Below, piece after piece: positions 1 to 8,497 of a stretch of 64,000 nt of DNA. Source of the stretch: DASUPK01 sp963763955 (lineage in GTDB: Bacteria; Actinomycetota; Thermoleophilia; Solirubrobacterales; 70-9); assembly GCA_963763955.1 (NCBI GenBank), contig CAVXQP010000016.1:124001-188000 (forward strand), written 5' to 3'. Made by a program: the position numbers and the translations under genes. The notes beneath the pieces are model-generated. The model was not told where the DNA came from, made no database searches, and saw only the letters and a program-made list of their open reading frames with translations. The stretch's first letter is position 1. Every line of letters starts with the position of its first letter.

Positions 1-170
1 ACGTCGCCGGTCAGCTCATAGGTCTGGTTCGGACTCGCGTTGACGAGCTGCGAGGGCTCCTTCGCCTCGCTCGAGGCGTTGAAGGAGGTGTAGACGAGCC
101 CCGCGGCCAGCAGCACGGCCGCCGAGAGGGCCACGACTAGACGGATCTTGCGCTTGCGGGAGGGATCCAC
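1..170 (-). CDS. ccmE: Cytochrome c maturation protein CcmE, N-terminal part
   Basis: Only the first 56 residues are inside the window; the gene runs off the left edge. CcmE is the periplasmic haem chaperone of system I cytochrome c maturation. Visible are a basic start (SRKRKIR), one N-terminal membrane anchor (about residues 9-23) and the beginning of the beta-barrel domain with NQTYELTGDV, as expected for CcmE. The GTG start at 170 is fixed by an in-frame TAA four codons upstream. The haem-binding histidine lies outside the window. ccmG and ccmH lie 2.3 kb away on the other strand, which supports the call. It is short and partial, so identification is good but not certain. Confidence 0.78.
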   Translation of the reverse strand, partial: MDPSRKRKIRLVVALSAAVLLAAGLVYTSFNASSEAKEPSQLVNASPNQTYELTGD

Positions 171-253
171 GGCCAGCGTGGATTATCGCAATGGATTCCT
201 AAATGGATCACCCTCGGAGTCCGGGGCGTCGCTAGGCTCCGGCGGCCTTGGCG

Positions 254-982
254 ATGCTTGACCCAGTCGTGATCCTCTGCGGGGGGCGGGGCACCCGCCT
301 GAGCGAACGCACCGAATCGATTCCAAAGGCGCTCGTCGAGATCGGCGGCCGCCCGATCCTCTGGCACGTGATCTCGATCTATATCGCGCAGGGCTTCACG
401 CGCTTCCTGCTGCTCACCGGGTACAAGGGCGAGCAGATCGGGAGCTGGGTCGAGGCGACCCCGTGGCCCGAGCGAGTCGAGGTGAGCTGCATCGACACCG
501 GCCTCGACACCCCAACCGGCGGCCGACTCAAGGCCGCCGAGGACCACATCGGGGAGGGGGCCTTCTCCACCACCTATGCGGATGGGGTCGCGGACATCGA
601 CCTGGCGGCCCTCGCCGGCGTGCACCGCGAGGCCGGGCGCCTGGCGACGATGACGGTGGTCCGCCCAGAGCTCCAATTCGGCGTCGCCGATCTGGACGAC
701 CACGGACTGGTGCGCGGCTTCCACGAGAAACCCCAGGTCGAGAGCTGGATCAACGGCGGCTTCTTCTGCTTCGAACCCGGCGTCTTCGACTACCTCGCCG
801 AGGACAGCGTCCTCGAGCGTGAGCCTCTCGAGCGGCTCGCTGCCGACAGGCAGCTCAGAGCGTTCCGGCACGAGGGGTTCTGGGACTGCATGGACACCTA
901 CAAGGACGCCGTCCTGCTCAACGACCTGTGGGACGCCGGCGAGCCGCCCTGGAGGGTGTGGAGCGGAGAACCCGCTCGATGA
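254..982 (+). CDS. rfbF: Glucose-1-phosphate cytidylyltransferase
   Basis: Transfers CMP from CTP to glucose 1-phosphate, giving CDP-glucose for 6-deoxy or 3,6-dideoxy sugars. The 242-residue protein has the nucleotidyltransferase signature CGGRGTRLSE at residues 9-18 and PKALVEIGGRPILWH shortly after, and a C-terminal WDCMDTYKD stretch typical of RfbF. The ATG at 254 is chosen; an in-frame TTG at 248 is possible. The next gene starts inside the stop codon (ATGA), so the two are translationally coupled, and their pairing makes the CDP-sugar assignment much stronger than sequence alone. Confidence 0.85.
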   Translation: MLDPVVILCGGRGTRLSERTESIPKALVEIGGRPILWHVISIYIAQGFTRFLLLTGYKGEQIGSWVEATPWPERVEVSCIDTGLDTPTGGRLKAAEDHIGEGAFSTTYADGVADIDLAALAGVHREAGRLATMTVVRPELQFGVADLDDHGLVRGFHEKPQVESWINGGFFCFEPGVFDYLAEDSVLEREPLERLAADRQLRAFRHEGFWDCMDTYKDAVLLNDLWDAGEPPWRVWSGEPAR

Positions 983-1950
983 AGGCGCTGGTCACCGGCG
1001 CTCGGGGATTCGCCGGGTCCTGGGTCGCTCGGGCTCTTCTCCTGTCCGGGGCCGAGGTCACGTCGCTCGATCACGCGCGCGACACCCCCAGCGGCCTCGA
1101 GCTGCTTGGGATCGAGGGCGACGTCGATGACGTCACCGGTGATCTGCGCGACGGTGATTTCGTCCTCTCCCTCTTGCGCAAGAAATCGATCGAGGCGGTC
1201 TTCCACCTTGCCGCGCAGCCGATCGTCGGGGACGCGAACGCCTCCCCCATCCCGACCTTCGAGACCAACATCCAAGGGACCTGGGTGCTCCTGGAGAACT
1301 GCCGCGAGGCGGGCGTCGAGGTCACAGTGGTCGCCTCCTCGGACAAGGCCTACGGGCCACACGACGAGCTGCCCTACACCGAGGACTCGGCGCTCCAGCC
1401 CATCTACCCCTATGACGTCTCGAAAGCCGCGACCGACCTGATCGCCCGCAGCTACTGGCATACGCACGGCCTGCCGGTCGCGGTCACCCGGCTGGCCAAC
1501 ATCTACGGCGGCGGCGATCGCAATTTCTCCCGCCTGATCCCCGAGACGGTGAGCGCCGTGCTCGACGGGCGCCGACCGGTGATTCGCTCCGATGGCTCGC
1601 CTGAGCGTGACTTCCTCTACGTCGAGGACGCTGCCTCGGCTTATCTGGCGATCGCCGAGGCGCTCGCCGGCGGCCGCGGTAGCGGCGAGGCGTTCAACGC
1701 GGGCTGGGGCAGGCCGCATCCGATTCGCGAAGTGGTGGATCTGATCTGCGAGCTCGGACCCGGGGAGATCGAGGCCGACTATCGCGGCGCCGGGAACCCG
1801 AGCGGGGAGATCGAGCGCCAGTACCTCGACTCGGCCAAGATCCGCGCCGAAATCGGCTGGGAGCCCAGCGTGGAGCTGCGCGAGGGCCTCGGCCGGACCC
1901 TCGACTGGTACCGCGAGCATCCAGAGATCAGGCCCGTCGCCTCCGTCTGA
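979..1950 (+). CDS. rfbG: CDP-glucose 4,6-dehydratase (NAD-dependent SDR)
   Basis: Extended short-chain dehydrogenase of 323 residues that should convert CDP-glucose to CDP-4-keto-6-deoxyglucose. It shows the NAD-binding TGARGFAGSW motif (residues 6-15), the VFHLAAQP strand (about 74-81), the SSDKAYG segment (120-126) and the catalytic YDVSK (Tyr145, Lys149). Substrate choice is inferred from the coupled rfbF. The ATG at 979 overlaps the rfbF stop. No further CDP-sugar enzymes (rfbH, abe, tyv) follow here. The downstream neighbour is a convergent small gene. Confidence 0.8.
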   Translation: MKALVTGARGFAGSWVARALLLSGAEVTSLDHARDTPSGLELLGIEGDVDDVTGDLRDGDFVLSLLRKKSIEAVFHLAAQPIVGDANASPIPTFETNIQGTWVLLENCREAGVEVTVVASSDKAYGPHDELPYTEDSALQPIYPYDVSKAATDLIARSYWHTHGLPVAVTRLANIYGGGDRNFSRLIPETVSAVLDGRRPVIRSDGSPERDFLYVEDAASAYLAIAEALAGGRGSGEAFNAGWGRPHPIREVVDLICELGPGEIEADYRGAGNPSGEIERQYLDSAKIRAEIGWEPSVELREGLGRTLDWYREHPEIRPVASV

Positions 1951-1974
1951 GGGGCGAGGCGGACCGCAGGAGCG

Positions 1975-2343
1975 CTAGTCCGACTGAGCCTCGAGCGCCT
2001 TGCGCCGTCTCCGGTGCCGATGCTCGAGCGCCCAGGTCGCGCTGCTGCTCAGCGGCCTGAACGGCAGGAGCGTTCGGGCGATGCTCCCCGCGAGCTCGAT
2101 GTGCCCGAGCTTGTCGAGGAGATCCTCGGCCTCCCGCCGCTCCCGCGGACTCAGGTGCTTTGCCGGGCGCCCCTTCGACTTCCGCGCCAGGTCGATCAGG
2201 CGATCGCGCTCCTCGGGCTCGAGTCGTCTCCAGTGCCCCCACGAGGTCCAGGCCACCTCGGCGACGGCGATGAGCCAGAGGCGTTCGGCAAGCCAGCGGC
2301 TGCGCCGCGCGACTCTGCTGGTGATGCCGGTGATCAATCCCAT
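1975..2343 (-). CDS. Conserved hypothetical protein, 122 residues
   Basis: I do not recognise a named family. The protein begins with an Arg/Trp-rich segment that could sit on or in the membrane (WLAERLWLIAVAEVAWTSW, about residues 17-35), followed by a charged helix-rich part (LEPEERDRLIDLARKSKGRP) and a basic C-terminus. The PAKHLSPRERREAEDLL stretch looks like a helical regulatory or scaffold protein of the kind common in actinobacteria. Codon use matches its neighbours and it is the only open frame that fits between rfbG (convergent, 24 bases away) and the tRNA. Function unknown. Confidence 0.6.
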   Translation of the reverse strand: MGLITGITSRVARRSRWLAERLWLIAVAEVAWTSWGHWRRLEPEERDRLIDLARKSKGRPAKHLSPRERREAEDLLDKLGHIELAGSIARTLLPFRPLSSSATWALEHRHRRRRKALEAQSD

Positions 2344-2375
2344 CGGCAGCGAGTACCCCCATCGATCAATGGCTA

Positions 2376-2448
2376 AGCGGATGACGGGACTTGAACCCGC
2401 TACCTCCAGCTTGGGAAGCTGGCGCTCTACCAGGTGAGCTACATCCGC
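2376..2448 (-). tRNA. tRNA-Gly (anticodon CCC)
   Basis: A full cloverleaf can be folded on the minus strand. The acceptor stem GCGGATG pairs with CATCCGC, the D arm contains AGCTC..GAGC, the anticodon stem CCAGC/GCTGG encloses loop TTCCCAA (anticodon CCC, reads GGG), and the T arm contains GGTTCAAGTCC. The discriminator base is U, as usual for bacterial tRNA-Gly. CCA is not encoded. It sits between a conserved protein gene on the same strand and the ccmG start 50 bases away on the other strand. Confidence 0.93.
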
Positions 2449-2498
2449 GTTGTGGCGACATTCTAGGTCGGCTGCGCTCCGTCACTAGCCTTTCCCGG

Positions 2499-3005
2499 GT
2501 GAGCTCCAAGTCCTTCGCGGTCGTGATCGGCGTGCTGGCCGTCATCGGCCTGCTCGGGTTCGGACTGCTGAGCAAGGGTGAGGCCTCGTTGTCAGTCGGC
2601 GAGACCGCGCCGGACAAGCAGCTCTCGGTGCTCGGCGCACCGGGGACCGGGCAGATCGCCGACTACCGCGGGAAGTGGGTGCTGGTCAACTTCTGGGCCT
2701 CCTGGTGCGGGCCCTGCAAGTCGGAGGCGCCGGCCCTGGAGCGCTTCCAGCAGGCGAACCAGGCGGACGGCTTCACCGTGCTCGGCATCAACCTCTACGA
2801 CTCGACCGACCACGCGACCGCCTTCGTCCACCGCTACGGACTCACCTACCCCCAGCTCCACGAGTCCGGCGGCGACGATCGCAAGGAGGCCTACGGGATG
2901 ACCGGCTTCCCGGAGAACTTCCTGGTCGATCCGCAGGGGCACATCGCCCTGATCAGGCGCGGCCCCGTCGACGAGAGCTACCTCAACAGGCCGTCGAGCC
3001 GCTGA
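2499..3005 (+). CDS. ccmG: Thioredoxin-like cytochrome c maturation reductase (CcmG/ResA type)
   Basis: Membrane-anchored extracytoplasmic thiol reductase of 168 residues that keeps apocytochrome c (or CcmH) reduced. One N-terminal anchor (about residues 6-24) is followed by a TlpA-like thioredoxin fold with the active site WCGPC at 69-73 and the cis-proline loop TGFPENFLVDPQG. The start is taken as GTG 2499, because longer versions would run through the tRNA on the other strand. ccmH follows after 13 bases, so both probably form one transcript. ResA and TlpA cannot be told apart by sequence alone; the ccmH neighbour favours CcmG. Confidence 0.85.
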   Translation: MSSKSFAVVIGVLAVIGLLGFGLLSKGEASLSVGETAPDKQLSVLGAPGTGQIADYRGKWVLVNFWASWCGPCKSEAPALERFQQANQADGFTVLGINLYDSTDHATAFVHRYGLTYPQLHESGGDDRKEAYGMTGFPENFLVDPQGHIALIRRGPVDESYLNRPSSR

Positions 3006-3018
3006 TCCGCGCGCAATC

Positions 3019-3486
3019 GTGAGTGTTCGGCTCCGCAACGCCCTGCTCGCCGGGCTCGCGGCGTTGGTCGCCACGAGCGTCCTCGCGAGCTCAGCGGCGG
3101 CGTGCACTCCGCAGACCAACCTCCCCGATGTGGAGGACGAGGTGATGTGCACGATCTGCGGAACCCTTCTGGCCGAGTCCGATTCGCCCCAGGCGGAGGG
3201 CGAGCGAGTCCTGATCCGCAACCTGATCGCCCAGTGCCGGACCAAGGACGAGATCAAGGACACACTCGTCGCCCAATACGGGCCGAACGTCCTGGCCACC
3301 CCGAGCGGCCACGGGTTCGACCTGACGGCCTGGATCGTCCCGGGCCTCGTGATCGGGCTCGTGTTGGCCGGGCTGGGTGTCGGCGCCTACCGGCTGTCGC
3401 GGCGTCCGCGCGCGGCTCCCTCTCCTCCCCTGGATGCGGCCGACGCCGCTCGGCTCGACGCCGACATGAGTCGGCACGATCCCTGA
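3019..3486 (+). CDS. ccmH: Cytochrome c maturation protein CcmH
   Basis: Membrane thiol protein of system I that handles the CxxCH cysteines of apocytochrome c. The 155-residue product has a signal or anchor (about 7-28), the redox motif MCTICG (Cys44, Cys47) followed by the helical domain ending in LVAQYGPNVLATP, and a second membrane helix (about 110-128) with a basic tail. The family usually has LRCxxCQ; here the second cysteine is followed by GTLL. The start is GTG at 3019. The gene lies 13 bases after ccmG. Confidence 0.87.
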   Translation: MSVRLRNALLAGLAALVATSVLASSAAACTPQTNLPDVEDEVMCTICGTLLAESDSPQAEGERVLIRNLIAQCRTKDEIKDTLVAQYGPNVLATPSGHGFDLTAWIVPGLVIGLVLAGLGVGAYRLSRRPRAAPSPPLDAADAARLDADMSRHDP

Positions 3487-3602
3487 CCCCACCGTCGCGG
3501 GCCTCGAGCTGAAAGTGCTATACAGGGCCTCGATCCGGTGGCCGGGGCGAATGAGGCGGGACCGCAACTTCGCCATCGCTTTTGAGTTGTGAGGAGCTGA
3601 GC

Positions 3603-4725
3603 ATGAGACCACGCGTCAAGACAACGGCTGTGATCGGGATGCTCCTGGCGCTGGCCCTCGCTATCACCGTGAGCGGCGCGAGTTCCGCCCCGGCGATCGC
3701 CAAGAAGCAGGCGAAGCACAAGAAGGTCAAGAACGGGCCGCTGCCTTCGGACTTCTTCGGCATGGTGCCGTTACTTCGCGCCGACCGCCAGCGAAGCGCA
3801 GCAAATGGCGCAGGCCGGGGTGAAGAGCGTGAGGCTGTTCACCTTCTGGGAGCTCCTCGAGCCGCAGCCCGGGCAGTACAACTGGAGCCTCGCCGATGCC
3901 GTGATTCAGAACCTAGCGTCCGCCGGGCTCACCCCGGCGATCCAGTTCGGCAACTCGCCGAGCTGGATCTCGCCGACATCGGAAAGTCCTCCGATCTACA
4001 GCAGCGCACAGATCGCCGCCTGGCAGCAGTTCCTGGCCAACTTCGTGCACAGGTACGGCGCCCACGGCAGCTTCTGGGCGGCGCATCCGAACCTGCCCTA
4101 CCACCCGGTGACCAGCTATGAGATCTGGAACGAACCCAACCTGAAGTTGATGTGGGGGGGCACCCCGAACGCCGCCGACTATCTGAGGCTTCTCAAGGCC
4201 AGCACACCCGTCATCAAGGAGGCCGACCCGAGCGCCGCGGTCATCTTCGGCGGGCTCTACCCCTTCCCCAGGCCCCAGTACGGGGTCAAGGCATTGAAGT
4301 TCCTCAACTCGTTCTTCCGCCAGAAGGGCGCTAAGAAGTGGTTCGATGCGCTATCGCTGCACCCGTATTCGTTCACCCCCAAGTATCTGGTCCCGACGCT
4401 CAGGCTGTTCCGTAAGAACCTCAACAAGCATGGCGCCGGGAAGAAGCCGATCTGGATAACCGAGCTCGGCTGGGCCACGAGCGGCCACGACTGGGCCATC
4501 TCGCCCTTCAAAGCCACCGAGGCTCAGCAGGCGCAGTACCTGACCCAGAGCTTCAACAAGCTGATCAGGGCTCGCGGCGAGCTGCGGCTGCAGCGAATCT
4601 TCTGGTTCGAGTGGAAGGACAATCCGGATCCGGATGGCTCCTGGTTCGTCAAGATGGGGCTGCTGCGGTCGGACGGCTCTCCGAAGCCGGCCTACTCCGC
4701 GTATCAAGCCGAAGCTCGGCGCTAA
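3603..4725 (+). pseudogene. Clan-A glycoside hydrolase (GH39/PslG-like), frameshifted
   Basis: Close paralogue of the next gene, broken by one extra base near 3777. Frame 1 starts at ATG 3603 behind a good GAGGAG site and gives a signal peptide, a Lys-rich linker and DFFGMVPLL. The reading then continues one base on with APTASEAQQMAQAG through to 4725, and the paralogue aligns to the joined product without a gap (LLDPSASDAQAM). Beyond the break the enzyme is intact: YEIWNEPN carries the expected acid/base Glu and WITELGW the nucleophile Glu. Family: retaining TIM-barrel glycosidase, secreted. Its place in a polysaccharide locus suggests it trims or releases the exported glycan, as PslG-type enzymes do. 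Either a young pseudogene or a sequencing error. Confidence 0.8.
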
Positions 4726-4744
4726 GACGAGCTCAGGTTCGCCA

Positions 4745-5830
4745 ATGAGAACAGTGGCCGCGGTCGGCATCCTCTTTGGGCTGGTGCTCGCGATGACGGG
4801 GTCGACGGCTGCCCCGGCGGCAGCCAAGCAAGCCAACCACACAAAGGTCCCACCCGACTTCTTCGGGACCGTGCCCCTCCTCGATCCGAGCGCGAGCGAT
4901 GCGCAGGCGATGTCGGCTGCGGGGGTTGAGAGCGTTCGGCTGCAGATCTACTGGGGGATTGCCGAGCCGTCCCCCGGGGTCTACGACTGGAGCCACTACG
5001 ACTCGGTGATCCAGAACATCGCCTCCGCCAGACTCAGCCCGGCGGCGCAGTTCGCGACCTCACCGAGCTGGATCTCGGACAATGCCCAACGTCCACCGAT
5101 CTACAGCGATAGCCAGGTTGCAGCCTGGACCAACTTCTTGTCCGCTTTCGCTCGACGGTACGCTCGCGGCGGCAGCTTCTGGGCGGAGCATCCGAACCTC
5201 CCATATGAGCCGGTGAGGAGCTGGGAGATCTGGAACGAGCCGAACCTCTACTTCACCTGGGGCGGTCCCCCAAACGCCGGCGACTACCTGAGGCTTCTTC
5301 TGGTGAGCAAGCACGCCATCGAAGGGGTTGACCCCGCCGCCCGGATCGTCTTCGGCGGGCTCTTCCCCTTCCCCAGCCCCGATTTCGGCGTCAAGGCCGC
5401 CACTTTCCTCAAGGCTTTCTACGCCCACCCCGGCGCCCGGACGTCGTTCGACGTGCTCTCGGTGCACCCCTACTCGTATACGCCCGCCGACGTGGTCCCA
5501 GCGTGCAGGATGTTCCGCAAGCTCCTCGACCGGCACCGCAGCCGCCGCACTCCGTTGTGGATCACCGAGCTCGGCTGGAGCACAAGCGGCAATGGCTGGG
5601 CGACTACGGCCTACCGCACCACGGAGCGCCGACAGGCGCAGTACCTGACCCACAGCTTCGACGCACTGATCAGAGCGCGGCGCCGGCTGCGGCTTCAGCG
5701 TGTCTTCTGGCATGACTGGCGTGACTCCAGTGATAGCAACAGCGTCTGGATCTACCAGATGGGCTTGTTACGGGCGAACGGCTCAGCCAAGCCCTCCTAC
5801 TACGCATATCGACGGCTGGCGCGGGGCTGA
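4745..5830 (+). CDS. Secreted clan-A glycoside hydrolase (GH39/PslG-like)
   Basis: Intact 361-residue paralogue of the preceding gene. Signal peptide about 1-27 (ends TAAPAAA), then a TIM barrel. WNEP at 163-166 puts the acid/base at Glu165; ITELGW puts the nucleophile at Glu275. This spacing of about 110 residues is usual for clan-A retaining enzymes such as GH39 and GH5. HPYSYTP at 241-247 is a typical active-site loop. The ATG at 4745 is chosen because it starts the signal peptide; upstream sequence is the end of the previous gene. The substrate is unknown. Context (flippase, ligases, transferases downstream) suggests the locus's own polysaccharide. Confidence 0.8.
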   Translation: MRTVAAVGILFGLVLAMTGSTAAPAAAKQANHTKVPPDFFGTVPLLDPSASDAQAMSAAGVESVRLQIYWGIAEPSPGVYDWSHYDSVIQNIASARLSPAAQFATSPSWISDNAQRPPIYSDSQVAAWTNFLSAFARRYARGGSFWAEHPNLPYEPVRSWEIWNEPNLYFTWGGPPNAGDYLRLLLVSKHAIEGVDPAARIVFGGLFPFPSPDFGVKAATFLKAFYAHPGARTSFDVLSVHPYSYTPADVVPACRMFRKLLDRHRSRRTPLWITELGWSTSGNGWATTAYRTTERRQAQYLTHSFDALIRARRRLRLQRVFWHDWRDSSDSNSVWIYQMGLLRANGSAKPSYYAYRRLARG

Positions 5831-5890
5831 AGCCGAGTTGGGCCGGCGTCGCGTCGGCTACGCTGCCGCGAACATGCTTCGCACGGACCC

Positions 5891-7210
5891 GTGAGCTCGC
5901 CCACCGCGGCGCCCGCCCCGGGCTTCGCCGATCGCCTCCGAGCTCAGGCTGGCGGCGCGGCAACTTCGAGCCTCGTCGCCACTGCACTCATTCAGTTCCT
6001 GAACGTGGTGACAGGGGTCCTCCTCGCCCGCACACTCGGGCCGTCCGGCCGGGGAGAGCTCGCTGCCGTCGTCCTCTGGCCCACGATGCTCTGGACCGTG
6101 GGGAACCTCGGCGTCGTCGATTCGGTCACCTTCCACAGCGCGCGAAGCACTGCACCGCAGAGGTCGATCGTCTCGACGAGCCTGGCGCTCGCCCTCGTCC
6201 AGTCCGCCGTCCTCGTCGCGATCGGCCTGGTGCTGGTGCCGCTCGTGCTGGCCAGGCAGGAGGCGTCCGTGGTGAGGGACTGCCTGATCTTCCTGGCCTC
6301 GATCCCCACCAGTCTCGTGACCCTGTACCTGGCCTCGGTCCTCAACGGGACGCATCGGTTCATCGCCTTCAACGTGGTCAGGGCCACGGTCTTCGTCGGC
6401 AACGCCGCCGGGCTGGTGGCGCTTGCGATCGCCTCGGAGCTCACGGTGACCTCGGCGATGCTCGCCTATATGGCTTCACAGGTCCTGACGGTGCTGATCG
6501 CCACGATCCTGGTCCTGCCCTCGACCGGGCCGCCCAGCCATCCTGAGAGGCCGCTCGCGCGAGAGATGCTGGCCTACGGCTGGCGGAGCCAGCTCAGCAC
6601 GATCTCCAACCTGCTCAACGAGCGAGTGGATCAGCTGGTCATCTCGATCGTGTTCGCACCCGCCAGTCTCGGGCTCTACGTCGTCGCTTGGACCATGACG
6701 TCGCTGTCCAGCATGATCGGCTACTCGGTCTCATTCGCGGCGCTCCCCAGGGTGGCACAGGCGGAGTCGGCTGAGGATCGCCGGGCGAGGGCACACCAGT
6801 ACGTCTTCCTCACCTTCGCTACGACCGCAGCGGTCACCGTTCCGGTCCTCCTGCTCGCGCCGGAGATCCTTCGCATCGTCTTCGGCAGCGACTTCGTCCA
6901 GGCCACCGGCGTGACGCGGTTGCTGCTGGTCGCCAGCATCGCGCTCGGAACCGCCCGGGTGCTGGAGGCAGTCCTGAAGGGCGTCAATCGACCGCTGCAC
7001 GCCGGGCTCGCCGAGGGCGCCGGTCTGATCGTCACCGCGGTGGGCCTGGCCGCCCTCTTGCCGACCCTGGGGCTGACGGGCGCCGCGATCACCTCCCTCG
7101 CCGCGTATTCGGTCACGGCCTTGATCGCCCTGCACCTCGCCAACCGCGCCCTCGGGACTACCGGCGCCGAGCTGCTCGGCCCCGGAAGGCGGAAGCCTTC
7201 CGGGGTCTAG
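5891..7210 (+). CDS. Polysaccharide flippase (Wzx/MVF family)
   Basis: Integral membrane protein of 439 residues with about 12-14 hydrophobic helices, of the oligosaccharide flippase superfamily that moves lipid-linked repeat units across the membrane. The N-terminal LARTLGPSGRGELA motif after the first helix is characteristic of Wzx-like exporters, as is the ERVDQLVISIVFAPASLGLY segment in the middle. The start is GTG 5891. It heads a run of same-strand genes (two transferases and a ligase-like protein) separated by 0-21 bases. No specific sugar can be deduced. Confidence 0.8.
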   Translation: MSSPTAAPAPGFADRLRAQAGGAATSSLVATALIQFLNVVTGVLLARTLGPSGRGELAAVVLWPTMLWTVGNLGVVDSVTFHSARSTAPQRSIVSTSLALALVQSAVLVAIGLVLVPLVLARQEASVVRDCLIFLASIPTSLVTLYLASVLNGTHRFIAFNVVRATVFVGNAAGLVALAIASELTVTSAMLAYMASQVLTVLIATILVLPSTGPPSHPERPLAREMLAYGWRSQLSTISNLLNERVDQLVISIVFAPASLGLYVVAWTMTSLSSMIGYSVSFAALPRVAQAESAEDRRARAHQYVFLTFATTAAVTVPVLLLAPEILRIVFGSDFVQATGVTRLLLVASIALGTARVLEAVLKGVNRPLHAGLAEGAGLIVTAVGLAALLPTLGLTGAAITSLAAYSVTALIALHLANRALGTTGAELLGPGRRKPSGV

Positions 7211-7230
7211 CAGGCGACCCATCCATCTCC

Positions 7231-8487
7231 TTGACCGACGACAAGACACTCGAGCGGGGTGCGATCGTCGCCAATCCCGGCGGCGTGCGCCCGATGCGCT
7301 GGATGGCGACCGGGCTTGCCAGGGAGAGGCTCCTGCGCGCCTACGTCACCCCCGTGGGGATGGCCCCGGGGACGCTGCGGCGGGTCGATCGACTGCCGCA
7401 TCCAATTTCCTCGCGGTTGAACCGGGAGCTCTCGCTGCGGGATCTTCCGCCAGATGTAGCTCCGAGTCAGATGATCACGGCGGCCGCGATCCCGGAGTTG
7501 CTCCACGTGGCCATTCAGCGGTCACCACTACCCGGCGGCCTCACCCGCAAGGCATGGCAGATGCGCTCGGTCGCGTTCGACCGGCGCGTGGCCCGCCTGC
7601 TTCGGAAGGGTGACCTGGCCGTAATCGCGACCAGCAATGCCGCGCTGGCGACCCTACGGGCCGCCTCGGAGCTGGGCGTCCCGGGTCTGCTCGACTATCC
7701 GACCGCTCATCATGCCTGGGTCGAGCACTTGCTGTCGGAAGAGGCAGAGCTCCACCCGGAACTCGCGGACACGCTCGAGTTCCGCGATCTCCCACAGAGG
7801 GCCCGCCGGCGGATGGAGAACGAGATCAGGCAGGCGGACCGCGTTCTCGTCCTGACGAGTGTCCAGCGACAGACCCTGATCGAGTCCGGCGTCGACGAGT
7901 CGAAGCTCCTCTTGATTCCGCTCGGGATCGACACCGACGCCTTTCACCCCGTGGCACGGGATGGCCACCCGCCCTTTCGCGTGCTCTTCGCCGGACGGCT
8001 CAGTCAGGGCAAGGGACTCTCCTACGCCCTCGAGGGATTCCGGAGAGCGGCGATTCCCGGCGCCGAGCTCGTTCTGGTCGGGCGCGTCACCGGGTCCGCC
8101 CGGCCCTGGCGGCAAGTGCCGGGAGTTCGCCAGGTGGGCCACGTCCCCTATAGCGAGTTGCCGACTTACTACCAGCGAAGCGACGTCTTCCTGCTCCCAT
8201 CGCTCGCCGAGGGCTTTGGACAGACCCTGCTGGAGGCGATGGCCTGTGGCCTCCCCGTGATCATCTCCGAGAACATGGGCGGGCCGGAGATAGTCGAGGA
8301 CGGTACCCAGGGCTATGTCGTCCCGATACGCGACCCAGATGCCATCGCCGAGCGGCTGCGGGAGCTCCATGACCATCCAGATCGGCGAGATGCGATGGGC
8401 GCGGAGGCCAGGCGCAAGGCGGAGGAGCTCTCCGGGGATTCGTACGGGCTCCGGATCGCCGAAGCACTCCGGGCCGCGATTGGTTGA
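7231..8487 (+). CDS. GT4-type glycosyltransferase
   Basis: Cytosolic glycosyltransferase of 418 residues with a GT-B fold. The C-terminal nucleotide-sugar domain starts near FRVLFAGRLSQGKGLSYAL and contains the E-x7-E signature EGFGQTLLEAMACGLPVI. The start is read as TTG 7231; a later ATG at 7294 would also keep the conserved part. It lies between flippase and ligase-like genes, so it presumably adds one sugar of the polysaccharide repeat. Donor and acceptor cannot be deduced. Confidence 0.8.
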   Translation: MTDDKTLERGAIVANPGGVRPMRWMATGLARERLLRAYVTPVGMAPGTLRRVDRLPHPISSRLNRELSLRDLPPDVAPSQMITAAAIPELLHVAIQRSPLPGGLTRKAWQMRSVAFDRRVARLLRKGDLAVIATSNAALATLRAASELGVPGLLDYPTAHHAWVEHLLSEEAELHPELADTLEFRDLPQRARRRMENEIRQADRVLVLTSVQRQTLIESGVDESKLLLIPLGIDTDAFHPVARDGHPPFRVLFAGRLSQGKGLSYALEGFRRAAIPGAELVLVGRVTGSARPWRQVPGVRQVGHVPYSELPTYYQRSDVFLLPSLAEGFGQTLLEAMACGLPVIISENMGGPEIVEDGTQGYVVPIRDPDAIAERLRELHDHPDRRDAMGAEARRKAEELSGDSYGLRIAEALRAAIG

Positions 8488-8497
8488 CAATGTCCCG

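Noticed and set aside
2376..2500. Possible attachment site at tRNA-Gly for an integrated element
   Set aside because: No integrase and no second copy of the tRNA 3' end were found in the window.
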